64,000 bases of DNA from contig NZ_BILY01000016.1 of the NCBI RefSeq assembly GCF_004000805.1, positions 88,730 through 152,729 on the forward strand, in the 5' to 3' direction. This document shows positions 1 through 7,936 of the stretch, piece by piece. Position numbers and translations under genes: made by a program. Origin of the DNA: Paenibacillus glycanilyticus NBRC 16618 (GTDB lineage: Bacteria; Bacillota; Bacilli; Paenibacillales; Paenibacillaceae). Positions within the stretch are counted from its first letter, which is position 1, and every line of letters begins with the position of its first letter. The notes beneath the pieces were generated by a model. It saw only the letters and a program-made list of their open reading frames with translations. It did not search any database and was not told the DNA's origin.

Positions 1-645
1 GACGGTAATCCGGTCGGTAATCCGCTTGAGCTCATCCATCCGGTGCGAGATATAGACGATGCCAACTCCGCTTGCTCTAAGCTGGTTTATAATAACGAAC
101 AGATCATCGATCTCCGTATCGCTCAGCGCCGCGGTTGGTTCGTCCATGATGAGCACCTTGGCGTCGTAAGACAACGCTTTGGCGATCTCCACCATCTGCT
201 GCTTCGCTACGGTAAGATTGGCGACGGGTTCATCCGGATCCAAATCCATGTTCAGCCGCTCGAACAACCGCTCGACCTTCCGCCTCAGCTCCCGCTCGTT
301 CAGAAACAGCCGAAGACCACGCCGAGGCTCGCGTCCGATATAGATGTTCTGCGCCACCGTCAGATCGGGGGCTAGGTTAAGCTCCTGGTGGATGATAGAA
401 ATCCCCAAATTCTGCGCGGTTTTCGAATTGGGTATCTCGACTTCCGTTCCGTCGTATACGATGCTTCCCCCATCCTTTTGATAAACGCCGGTCAGCACCT
501 TCATCATGGTCGACTTGCCCGCTCCGTTCTCTCCGACCAGCGCATGCACCTCGCCCCGCCTTAACTCTAAGCGGCAATCCTGCAGGGCTTGAACGCCCGG
601 AAAATACTTATTGATTCCTTCCATGCGAACGAGTATGTCCTTCAT
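1..645 (-). CDS. Sugar ABC transporter ATP-binding protein (RbsA/MglA/XylG type), 3' end outside window
   Basis: ATPase subunit of a ribose/galactose/xylose-type importer that couples cytoplasmic ATP hydrolysis to sugar uptake. The protein starts [20 protein letters not shown]. It shows Walker [10 protein letters not shown] near residue 37, the Q-loop [10 protein letters not shown], a signature-like [14 protein letters not shown] and Walker [12 protein letters not shown], followed by the switch YISHRMDEL. Only the first of the two ATPase halves usual for this family (about 500 residues) is inside the window. It lies 123 bases downstream of the sugar-binding protein and on the same strand, so it is probably the transport arm of that operon; the permease should follow beyond the left edge. 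The family is clear, the sugar is not known. Confidence 0.93.
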   Translation of the reverse strand, partial: MKDILVRMEGINKYFPGVQALQDCRLELRRGEVHALVGENGAGKSTMMKVLTGVYQKDGGSIVYDGTEVEIPNSKTAQNLGISIIHQELNLAPDLTVAQNIYIGREPRRGLRLFLNERELRRKVERLFERLNMDLDPDEPVANLTVAKQQMVEIAKALSYDAKVLIMDEPTAALSDTEIDDLFVIINQLRASGVGIVYISHRMDELKRITDRITV

Positions 646-768
646 GCCCAATCACTCCATCCCGATGTAACTAAGCTCATTCTAAAGCGCTTTCGCTTTT
701 GCCAGAATGGAATAATGTATTTGAATAGTTGAAAAAAATCTGTTCTGTTCCTATTGAAAAAAGAAAAG

Positions 769-1767
769 CTACTCTCCCACAAAGGGGAAGAGCAGCTTCT
801 GATTTTGTTCCGTATACATATTGTCTTTGTTGATAATGACCGATTCCGTATCGATCAGCTTCGGCACCTTCTTGCCCCGCACCGCTTCAATGGCCGTCTT
901 TACGCTGAGGTAGCCCATATTGTAAGGCTTCTGGACAATGGTCGCCTGTAGCACGCCGCTTTCAATCAGCTTTACTTCATCTACCGAGCTGTCGAAGCCG
1001 ACAAGCTTCACTTTCCCGCTTAGCCCAAGCTCTTCTATGGCCCGTCCGGCGCCAACGGTAGAAGGCTCATTTAGCCCAACAATCCCTTCAATGCCGGGAT
1101 CTTTGGCGAGAAGCTCTTTGGTCAGCTCATAGGCCTTCTCGAGCCGCCCTTCGCTATAGAGCGTACTTGCCACCGCAATGTGCGAGTGTCCGTCCAGCCA
1201 CTGCCGCACGCCTTTTTCCCGTTCAAGCTGTGACGAGGTTCCGTAAACGTAACTCATTATGGCGATTTTCGAGGAAGCGGATTCCGGCAGCAGCTTGGCC
1301 ATCTCTTCTCCGGCCTTCTCCCCGGCCGCAATATTATCCGTTGCGATAAAACTGAGCGCATCGTCGCTGTTAATGCGGGAATCCACCGTAATAAGCTTGA
1401 TACCTGCCTTAACGATCTGCTGGGCGACAGGAACGAGCCGGTTATAATCGGTGGCGGCCATCACGATCGCATCCGGCTTCTGCCGGATGGCCTGCTCCAG
1501 CTGCTCCATCTGGATATCGATCTCCGTCTCGGACGGAGGTCCAATCACCGTGACATTGGCGCCGAATTCATTCGCCGCGTCCTCAACTCCGGTGATGAGC
1601 ACCTTCCAGAAATCAATCGCCGAGCTTTTTGCTTTTACCGTAACGATGATGTCGACGGGCTTCTCCGTACGCTGGCTTGCCGCCCATTTATAGATGCCAA
1701 CGACAGCAATCACGATAAGAACCGCGGTAATGGCGATAGATGCGGATTTGCGTCTATACTCGCTCAT
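769..1767 (-). CDS. Membrane-anchored periplasmic-type sugar-binding protein
   Basis: Type I periplasmic-binding-protein fold (ribose/xylose/LacI-like). The N-terminus is a single hydrophobic segment (about residues 10-28) with no lipobox cysteine, so it is anchored by a transmembrane helix instead of lipid. The binding domain follows (VDIIVTVKAKSSAIDFWK, then QKPDAIVMAATD, TVDSRINSDDA, VGLNEPSTVGAGRAI, LVGFDSSVDEV). Its ATG overlaps the TGA stop of the histidine kinase gene (ATGA) and has a GGAGG site nine bases upstream, which implies translational coupling with the kinase. Inference: it delivers the sugar signal to the kinase, as XylFII does for LytS in Clostridium beijerinckii, and may or may not also serve transport. 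The ligand is unknown. Confidence 0.9.
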   Translation of the reverse strand: MSEYRRKSASIAITAVLIVIAVVGIYKWAASQRTEKPVDIIVTVKAKSSAIDFWKVLITGVEDAANEFGANVTVIGPPSETEIDIQMEQLEQAIRQKPDAIVMAATDYNRLVPVAQQIVKAGIKLITVDSRINSDDALSFIATDNIAAGEKAGEEMAKLLPESASSKIAIMSYVYGTSSQLEREKGVRQWLDGHSHIAVASTLYSEGRLEKAYELTKELLAKDPGIEGIVGLNEPSTVGAGRAIEELGLSGKVKLVGFDSSVDEVKLIESGVLQATIVQKPYNMGYLSVKTAIEAVRGKKVPKLIDTESVIINKDNMYTEQNQKLLFPFVGE

Positions 1768-3554
1768 GCGCCAACACCTCCAGCCAATTCATCGCCTTCA
1801 ATGGCGGCAATCCGTACCGTTACGGTCGTCCCTTCATCCGGTACGCTTCTGTACGTCAGGCCGTAATCCTTCCCGAAATAAAGCTGGATTCGCTCATGGA
1901 CATTCACCACGCCAACGCCTTTGCTTTCCCGGTCGTTTCTCCTTGGCTCCAGAATGGTACGGAGCGCCTCCGCCTCCATCCCAACGCCGTTATCGCTCAC
2001 TTCCAGCCATATATAACCGTCTCGCTTGCCGCCGGTTACCTGAATCGTCCCCGTCCCGATTCTGTTCTTGATGCCGTGGTAGATCGCATTCTCAAGCAGC
2101 GGCTGGAGCAGTACCTTCAGCGTGCGGTACCCGTAAATATCCGGATCCACGTCGATATGGAAATCCAGCTTGTCCTTGTACCGGATTTTCTGAATCGTCA
2201 GGTAGTTGGCAACATGTTCAATCTCCGTACGGATCGGGACCAGCTCCTGTCCTCTGCTGATGGAGGAGCGGAACAGCCGCGCCAGCGCGGAGGTCATCAG
2301 AACAACCTCGTCCGTCTTTTTCCCCTCGGCCATCCATATAATCGAATCCAGCGTATTGTACAAAAAATGCGGGTTAATCTGCGCCTGCAGCGCCGTCAGC
2401 TCGCTCTTCCGCTTAATCTCCTGCTCCCGGACGACCTGGCTCATCAGCTCCTCGATCTTGACGACCATCAGGTTAAACGTGCGGGCTAGAGAAGCAATTT
2501 CCCTTGGATTGCCGATAGGCACACGGATGTTGAAGATCCCCTTCTCCACCTTCTTCATATGCTCCTGCAGCTGCTTGATCGGACGGGACAGATTACGAGA
2601 AATGAAGACGGCAAGCAATAGGCCTACGATCAGGCAAAAGACTCCCGCGGCTACCATCGACAGCTGCATTTCGCGTTTGTTGCCGATTAATTCGTTGACG
2701 TAGGACACGCCAACGATTTTCCAGCCGAAGCCGGTATCCTGAATCGTATAGATCCGGCTTGTCTTCCCTTCCTCGGTCGTAAAGCTGCCGCTGCCCTTCG
2801 CCAGCACCTGGTCGATTTTCTCCGACTTCAGATTGCTGTAGATCAACTGCTGCTGCGGATGGTAGACGATATTGCCGCTCTCATCCACGATAAATACATA
2901 CCCGCGTTTGCTTAAGTCAATGTTGTTCAGCGTGTCGTTGATGACGCTGAAGTTCAAGTCGACAAGCAGCACGCCGCGCGGCTCCGTCTGATCCTTGCTC
3001 CACAGCTCCCGGCTGAGCGATACGACCCAGTCGTATTCATCCTTGAACATATGCTGGACATGGGAGGAAGACACGACGATGCGGCCCGATGCTTCCTGCG
3101 CGCTTGTGTACCAGGGCTGCTCCGCCAGCCTGATGCTTGGATTCAGCTCGACATGCTCGCGGTCCGAGACGAATCGGCCGTTGTAGCCAATCACGTTAAT
3201 CGAAGCGATATCTTTGCGAGAAGCCATAATGGAATGAAAAGACGCGGAGATCCGCTGCTCGCGCGCCAGCTCCTCCGAGCTTGTCCCGTTATTTCCCTCT
3301 TCGCTTACAAGCTCGCGGACATCCTCGTTGCTGAGCGCGAGCATCGATATATTTTCCATGCTGGTAATGTAGGTCTGGATGTTGGCATTTACCTGGCGGA
3401 TCAGCTCCGCCGTATAGTCCTGGGCCGTCTCGCGGACGGACGAGGCCGACAGCTGGTAAGAGATGACGCCAAGCAGGATGGCCGTAAGAAGAATGAGACA
3501 AGCGGAGGCGGCGGCGATATTCGTCTGAATGCTTTTGAATTTAAATAATTCCAT
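1764..3554 (-). CDS. Sensor histidine kinase, YesM/LytS family
   Basis: Membrane sensor kinase of 596 residues. In order: transmembrane helix 1 (about 13-35), a large extracellular dCache-type sensor region (about 40-290), transmembrane helix 2 (about 299-320), HAMP (about 320-372), a His_kinase domain with the phosphoacceptor motif QINPHFLYNTLDSI (His near 396), and a C-terminal ATPase domain with DNGVGME. It lies nine bases downstream of the response regulator gene and overlaps the start of the sugar-binding protein gene, so the three are co-transcribed. It most likely phosphorylates the adjacent YesN-type regulator in response to a carbohydrate reported by the membrane-anchored binding protein. 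Confidence 0.95.
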   Translation of the reverse strand: MELFKFKSIQTNIAAASACLILLTAILLGVISYQLSASSVRETAQDYTAELIRQVNANIQTYITSMENISMLALSNEDVRELVSEEGNNGTSSEELAREQRISASFHSIMASRKDIASINVIGYNGRFVSDREHVELNPSIRLAEQPWYTSAQEASGRIVVSSSHVQHMFKDEYDWVVSLSRELWSKDQTEPRGVLLVDLNFSVINDTLNNIDLSKRGYVFIVDESGNIVYHPQQQLIYSNLKSEKIDQVLAKGSGSFTTEEGKTSRIYTIQDTGFGWKIVGVSYVNELIGNKREMQLSMVAAGVFCLIVGLLLAVFISRNLSRPIKQLQEHMKKVEKGIFNIRVPIGNPREIASLARTFNLMVVKIEELMSQVVREQEIKRKSELTALQAQINPHFLYNTLDSIIWMAEGKKTDEVVLMTSALARLFRSSISRGQELVPIRTEIEHVANYLTIQKIRYKDKLDFHIDVDPDIYGYRTLKVLLQPLLENAIYHGIKNRIGTGTIQVTGGKRDGYIWLEVSDNGVGMEAEALRTILEPRRNDRESKGVGVVNVHERIQLYFGKDYGLTYRSVPDEGTTVTVRIAAIEGDELAGGVGA

Positions 3555-3563
3555 AAGCGCGCC

Positions 3564-5180
3564 TCATGCCTGTTCCGCCGCCGTCCGATGACGGTAATCC
3601 GTTGGGGACTCCCCCGTGTGCTTCTTGAACAGAACGCTGAAATACTGCGCATCGCTATAGCCGGTTCTGGCGGCAATCTCGTAAGTCCGGAGACCGGTAA
3701 ATTTCAGCAGCTCCTTCGCTTTATCCATTCGGACCGCAGTCAGGTATTCGATAAAGGTTCTGCCGGTATGGGCTTTAAAAGCCGCGCTGAAATAGCTGAC
3801 GCTCATATGAACCTGCTTGCAGACGCCTTTCACCGATAGATTCTCGTCCTCGTAATTCGTTTCCAGATAAGCGATCGCTTCCGCAATCTGTAACCGGCAC
3901 TGGTCATGGCGAGTTGCCGTTACGCTGTGAACGGCTTGCCGGCAGGCCGTCTTCAGCCATTCCCCGATCTCTTCCATTGTCCTGAACCGGTAGATTTCGG
4001 TCATCGGATTAATGCCTTCTCCGAACACTTCGGACTCCTTGCAGCCGATATCGCCAAGTGACTGCATGACGGCAAGAATCGTTTTTTGAATACGCAAATA
4101 ACAGTGATCGATACTGGTCAGTTCTGCCTTGTTATATCGGATCAGCGCTTCGATAGCCCGCTCTACTTCATCCGCCGTGCCCGTCTTGATTCCCGCTATT
4201 AATTCGCGGTCGAACTCGGCCGGATGCCCGGCCGGCGAGCTTCTGCGCTTCTCCATGTCCAGTATGCTGATAACGCTGTTGTCGCCAAGCACAAGCCGGT
4301 AATCCAATGCCGCAGCCGCAGCCTTGCAGGTCTCTCTGATTCTCGTACAGCTATGAACGGTCATCCCGATTCCGACCGAAACGGTCAGCTTCAGGAATTG
4401 GACCGCCGATTGACGGATACGCTCAGCCAGCTCCTGCGCCTTCTCTTGCAGCAGCTCCTCGCGATCCCCGCCAAGGACGGCCATCACCCGTTCCTCTCTG
4501 CTGCGGAAAACAACGGCCCCCGGTTCCGCGCTAATAATCTCCTGCGCGATATTGTATATGGCAAACCTAAGCAGCTCCCGGTCCGTATCCGCGCCGCCCT
4601 GCTCTTCCAGCCGGTCCGTGTCGATTGCCAGCGCCAGATAGCAAGGTCCCGTCAATTGAATCTGGAAATAGTGCAGACGCGACGCAATCTCCTTCTCGCT
4701 TAAGGCCATCGTCGACATCCGCTCGAGGAAACGTTCCTTGAGGAGCGGCATGCTCTCATGCAGCTGGCTTTGCAGCCGGGCCAGATCCTCCCGCTCTCTC
4801 TTCTCCTCGTCCAGCTCCAGCCGGAGCTTATGCAGCATCGCCGAGAACTCGGCAGCCGTTACCGGCTTCAGAATGAAATCCTTTACCTTCAGCTTCAGCG
4901 CCTGCTGCGCGTATTCGAAATCGTCGTATCCGGTCAGGATCACGACCTTTGTCTCCGGATACCGTTCCATGACTTCGCGGGACAAGGCCAGCCCGTCCAT
5001 AAACGGCATGTTAATATCCGTCAGCACGATATGCGGCCGCAGCCGTTCGATGTCCTCCAGCGCCTGCACGCCATTCTCGCAATCCGCCACGCACCGAAAA
5101 CCAAGCTCCTCCCACGGTATGCGCTCCCTGATGCCTTCCCTTACGACCGCTTCATCGTCAACCAGCAATATCGTATACAA
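3564..5180 (-). CDS. Response regulator with AraC-type DNA-binding domain, YesN family
   Basis: Two-component regulator of 538 residues. The N-terminal receiver has the acidic pair LLVDDE and phosphoacceptor Asp55 in VLTDINMPFMDG; the conserved Thr (VVILTGYDDF) and Lys (FILKPV) follow. A long middle region leads to a C-terminal AraC domain (about 430-530) with two helix-turn-helix segments (VKGVCKQVHMSVSYFSAAFK and the TGYSDAQYFSVLFKKHTGESP type motif). The start is TTG, with GGGGG seven bases upstream. It is the first gene of the operon and probably activates it, and sugar uptake genes beyond the left edge, when phosphorylated by the downstream kinase. Confidence 0.95.
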   Translation of the reverse strand: MYTILLVDDEAVVREGIRERIPWEELGFRCVADCENGVQALEDIERLRPHIVLTDINMPFMDGLALSREVMERYPETKVVILTGYDDFEYAQQALKLKVKDFILKPVTAAEFSAMLHKLRLELDEEKREREDLARLQSQLHESMPLLKERFLERMSTMALSEKEIASRLHYFQIQLTGPCYLALAIDTDRLEEQGGADTDRELLRFAIYNIAQEIISAEPGAVVFRSREERVMAVLGGDREELLQEKAQELAERIRQSAVQFLKLTVSVGIGMTVHSCTRIRETCKAAAAALDYRLVLGDNSVISILDMEKRRSSPAGHPAEFDRELIAGIKTGTADEVERAIEALIRYNKAELTSIDHCYLRIQKTILAVMQSLGDIGCKESEVFGEGINPMTEIYRFRTMEEIGEWLKTACRQAVHSVTATRHDQCRLQIAEAIAYLETNYEDENLSVKGVCKQVHMSVSYFSAAFKAHTGRTFIEYLTAVRMDKAKELLKFTGLRTYEIAARTGYSDAQYFSVLFKKHTGESPTDYRHRTAAEQA

Positions 5181-5276
5181 GGACGTTCCCCCTACTGCCT
5201 ATCAGGATTGGAATTGTATGCGCTTTTATTATAGTCAGCGAAATAGATTTCCGGCAACGAGGAAAAAGAACAGCGC

Positions 5277-5300
5277 AAAAAACCTCACTGTCCGTGAGGC
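5277..5300 (-). terminator. Rho-independent terminator after the PaaX-like gene
   Basis: Read on the minus strand, the short stem CCTCAC/GTGAGG is followed by a run of T. It sits between the PaaX-like gene and the start of the YesN gene and would separate the two transcripts. Confidence 0.7.
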
Positions 5301-5326
5301 TCCTCCTTGCTCATGCGGCATCTCCT

Positions 5327-6148
5327 CTAGCGTCCGAGGAAATGCTCCACAAAGGCGCGGTAAGGCGATTGCTCGGGTATCGCTTGCGCGATTTGGCGCA
5401 GGCTTGCCTGAAACTGCTGCATTTGCCTCTTTCCTGTCCAATCGTCCGGAAGCAGCGGATCCGGAAGCATAGGATCGCGTAAGCCAAGCTCCGCAATGAT
5501 CTCGCCAAGTTCGAGAAAAAGGACAAATAATTGCAGTCCGTCCTCATCTCCCGTATGCTCAAGCAACGCCAAAGCAGGTACCAGGTGCTCTTGTAACCAT
5601 CGGTCTTTATCTCGATACAACGCCTGCAGCTCCTCAAGCGGCCATAGACGGAAGGAGTGCTCCGGCGTGATGTCATTATGTACAATCCTTGTACTCGTCA
5701 CCGTTATATATCCGGCAACCTCGCACTGCCGGCCTAGCCGGATGACCTCATCCCTGTAATCCCATGGCGAGACATAGACGCTTTTATAAAGCGAACCAAA
5801 CCCCAGCTGTAACAGCTCCGATCGGAAGCTATCCCTTCTGCGTCGTTCCGACTCCGGAATCTCGAACATAACCATGCACCATTGCCCGTCCCATTCCTTT
5901 TCGTACAAACCGGGTTTAGCGTTAATGATCCGGATGAATTCCTCGCCAAGAGGCGTTGCCTTATATCGGGAACGTTCCGCCGATTCGGCATAACCTTCCT
6001 TCTTCAGCCTGGAAAGAGCGTTGCGCACAATCTGATGGGAGATGCCCCGCGCTTCATACACCTCGATAAGCCTGCCGACGGCTGCGCCCGATCCGGCTCC
6101 GTCCCCGCTGGTCAGGAGATACAGCAACTGTTTCTCTATCGATAACAA
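5327..6148 (-). CDS. PaaX-family transcriptional regulator
   Basis: Likely dimeric repressor. The N-terminal winged helix (QLLYLLTSG to NALSRLKKEGY) is followed by the PaaX central domain, which has a Cas2-like fold in this family (WCMVMFEIPESERRRRD, then LGFGSLYKSVYVSPWDY), and a PaaX C-terminal domain (about the last 90 residues). An AAAGGAG site lies 11 bases before the TTG chosen here. A GTG at 6157 is only two bases from that site, and a TTG at 6181 has no site, so the start is uncertain. PaaX of E. coli senses phenylacetyl-CoA, but no paa genes are present here, so the effector is unknown. It is divergent from a metallo-hydrolase and a transporter, which it may control. Confidence 0.85.
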   Translation of the reverse strand: MLSIEKQLLYLLTSGDGAGSGAAVGRLIEVYEARGISHQIVRNALSRLKKEGYAESAERSRYKATPLGEEFIRIINAKPGLYEKEWDGQWCMVMFEIPESERRRRDSFRSELLQLGFGSLYKSVYVSPWDYRDEVIRLGRQCEVAGYITVTSTRIVHNDITPEHSFRLWPLEELQALYRDKDRWLQEHLVPALALLEHTGDEDGLQLFVLFLELGEIIAELGLRDPMLPDPLLPDDWTGKRQMQQFQASLRQIAQAIPEQSPYRAFVEHFLGR

Positions 6149-6187
6149 AGGCTCCACGGCTCCTTTGACAAAAATAAACAAAAAAAG

Positions 6188-6218
6188 ATTGACATTTATT
6201 CACTGTCAATAATATAAC
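6188..6218 (+). promoter_or_regulatory. SigA-like promoter overlapped by an inverted repeat
   Basis: A TTGACA -35 (6189-6194) and TATAAC -10 (6213-6218) are 18 bases apart and point toward the metallo-hydrolase. The arms ATTGACA (6188-6194) and TGTCAAT (6204-6210) form an inverted repeat that covers the -35 box and spacer. This is a plausible operator for the adjacent PaaX-like repressor; the binding assignment is inference. Confidence 0.6.
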
Positions 6219-6281
6219 ATAAATACAAACGCTCGTATATAAATTGGTTATAAAATTCATTTTGAAAGCGAGGCCTCACTT

Positions 6282-6980
6282 ATGCGCATTGTTTATCACG
6301 GACATTCCTGCATCCAAGTGACCCATGATGCCGTTTCCGTCATCATCGACCCTTTTTTGACCGGCAATCCGCTCGCCGTCTCCAAGAGTCTGGAACAGAT
6401 TAAGACGCAGTACATCCTGCTGACCCACGGTCATTCCGATCATATCACCGATGCCATTCCGCTGGCAAAACAAAACCATGCCCCGATTATTGCCGTTGAA
6501 GAGCTGGCCATCCATCTGGGAAGGCATGGCGTTCAGGTCGAGCCCATGCATGTCGGCGGAGCTTGGGACTTTCCGTTTGGGCGCGTCAGTCTGACGCAAG
6601 CCCTTCATACCTCATCCGCCTTATCCGAGGAGGGCCAGATTGTCTATACCGGATCACCGGTCGGGATTATTCTCGAGATAGACGGGTTTACCCTCTATCA
6701 TGCGGGAGATACCGGATTGTTTGGCGATATGCGTCTGATTGGGGAACGTTTCGATATCGACATTGCCTTCCTGCCGATTGGCGGACGTTTTACGATGGGG
6801 CCGGAAGACGCCGCAATTGCCGCGTCTTGGATTAAAGCGCGCCGCGTCATTCCCATTCATTACGATACATTCCCTATCATAAAGCAGGATGCCTCTCTTT
6901 TCGTTCAGATGCTTCTGCAGCAAGGGCTTGCCGGTCAAGTACTTGCGCCAGGCGAACAAATGGTTATTCACTCAAGCTAA
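6282..6980 (+). CDS. Metallo-beta-lactamase-fold metal-dependent hydrolase (UPF0173/YtkL-like)
   Basis: Cytoplasmic protein of 232 residues with the metallo-hydrolase fold. Metal ligands are visible in HGHSCIQ near the N-terminus, LTHGHSDHITDA (the HxHxDH motif) near residue 50, the YHAGDTGLF motif (third ligand set) and PIHYDTFP near the C-terminus. The size and motif order match the UPF0173 family (B. subtilis YtkL), whose substrate is not firmly known. It starts at ATG with an AGCGAGG site eight bases away. The AEC transporter gene begins 18 bases downstream, so the two form an operon and may process and move the same metabolite. Confidence 0.93.
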   Translation: MRIVYHGHSCIQVTHDAVSVIIDPFLTGNPLAVSKSLEQIKTQYILLTHGHSDHITDAIPLAKQNHAPIIAVEELAIHLGRHGVQVEPMHVGGAWDFPFGRVSLTQALHTSSALSEEGQIVYTGSPVGIILEIDGFTLYHAGDTGLFGDMRLIGERFDIDIAFLPIGGRFTMGPEDAAIAASWIKARRVIPIHYDTFPIIKQDASLFVQMLLQQGLAGQVLAPGEQMVIHSS

Positions 6981-6998
6981 TCAAAGGAGTTGCTCTCA

Positions 6999-7925
6999 TT
7001 GAGTATATGGCATACTTTCCTCTACATTATCGTTCCGATCCTAATTCCGCTCGCAATCGGAGCACTGCTCCATCGCAAGTTCAAGTTCGAGCTTGGCGGT
7101 TTCTCCAAGATGCTCATGTATTACTACATTCCCGCCCTTGCTTTCGTAAAAGTGTATCAAGCCGAGCTGTCCGCTTCTTTGGTCGCTACCATCTTCGTTT
7201 TCCTCGCTGCACAGTTCATCCTGATTGTCCTGCTCGGTCATGGCGTCAGCCGGATGCTTCGCCACCCAAAGCCGCTTGCCGCCAGCTTCTCGAACAGCAT
7301 CGCCTTAACGAATAACGGCAATATCGGTATCCCGGTTAATGCCATGGCGTTCAAGCACGATCCGTTTGCAATGTCCATTCAGATGATGGTCGTAACCTTT
7401 GAGCTGTTCGCAACCTTCACCTTTGGCCTGCTGAATGCCAGCAGGGCGGCAAGCGGGCTAAAAAAATCGCTGCTGCAATTTGTTAAAATGCCCGTCCTGT
7501 ATGCCATTATCGCCGGAACACTGCTGCGGCTCGCCCATATTGACATGCCGGAGCCGCTTCTGACGCCTTTATCGACCATTGCCGACGGTATGCTCAGCTT
7601 CGCATTGCTCACGATTGGCGCACAGATGGCTTCCACGATGCTGTCACTCCATACAATTACCGTCTTATGGAGCAGTCTCCTCCGCCTTGCGGCAGCTCCA
7701 TTTATAGCCTGGCTGCTTCTTGAACTCATGCATGTACAAGGCATTACGGCTCAGGCGCTCTTCATCGCAAGCGCAATTCCGACAAGCCGCAACAGTGCCG
7801 CGCTTGCCCTTGAGTACAACAATGAGCCTGGTTTTGCCGCCCAGGCCGTGCTGTTCTCCACCCTGCTCAGCAGCGTGACGCTAACGATCATCATCCAGCT
7901 GTCAGGTACGCTTTTTCCGGCATAA
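6999..7925 (+). CDS. AEC family (auxin efflux carrier-type) transporter
   Basis: Integral membrane protein of about 308 residues with some ten hydrophobic helices, in two five-helix halves typical of AEC carriers. The helix-breaking motif SIALTNNGNIGIPVNAMAF is in the first half and IPTSRNSAALALEYN in the second. Bacterial AEC members include malate and other organic-acid carriers, so an organic anion is a reasonable guess. The TTG at 6999 is preferred because AAAGGAG ends nine bases before it, whereas the upstream in-frame TTG at 6990 touches that site. It is the second gene of an operon with the metallo-hydrolase. Confidence 0.9.
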   Translation: MSIWHTFLYIIVPILIPLAIGALLHRKFKFELGGFSKMLMYYYIPALAFVKVYQAELSASLVATIFVFLAAQFILIVLLGHGVSRMLRHPKPLAASFSNSIALTNNGNIGIPVNAMAFKHDPFAMSIQMMVVTFELFATFTFGLLNASRAASGLKKSLLQFVKMPVLYAIIAGTLLRLAHIDMPEPLLTPLSTIADGMLSFALLTIGAQMASTMLSLHTITVLWSSLLRLAAAPFIAWLLLELMHVQGITAQALFIASAIPTSRNSAALALEYNNEPGFAAQAVLFSTLLSSVTLTIIIQLSGTLFPA

Positions 7926-7936
7926 CCATACTAATC

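Noticed and set aside
680..700. cre-like AAAGCGCTTT palindrome before the sugar ABC ATPase gene
   Set aside because: Three mismatches to the CcpA consensus, including the conserved outer bases.
4738..5472. Long plus-strand frame opposite the YesN gene
   Set aside because: It is an antisense shadow of a clear response regulator gene, with low-complexity translation and no ribosome binding site.
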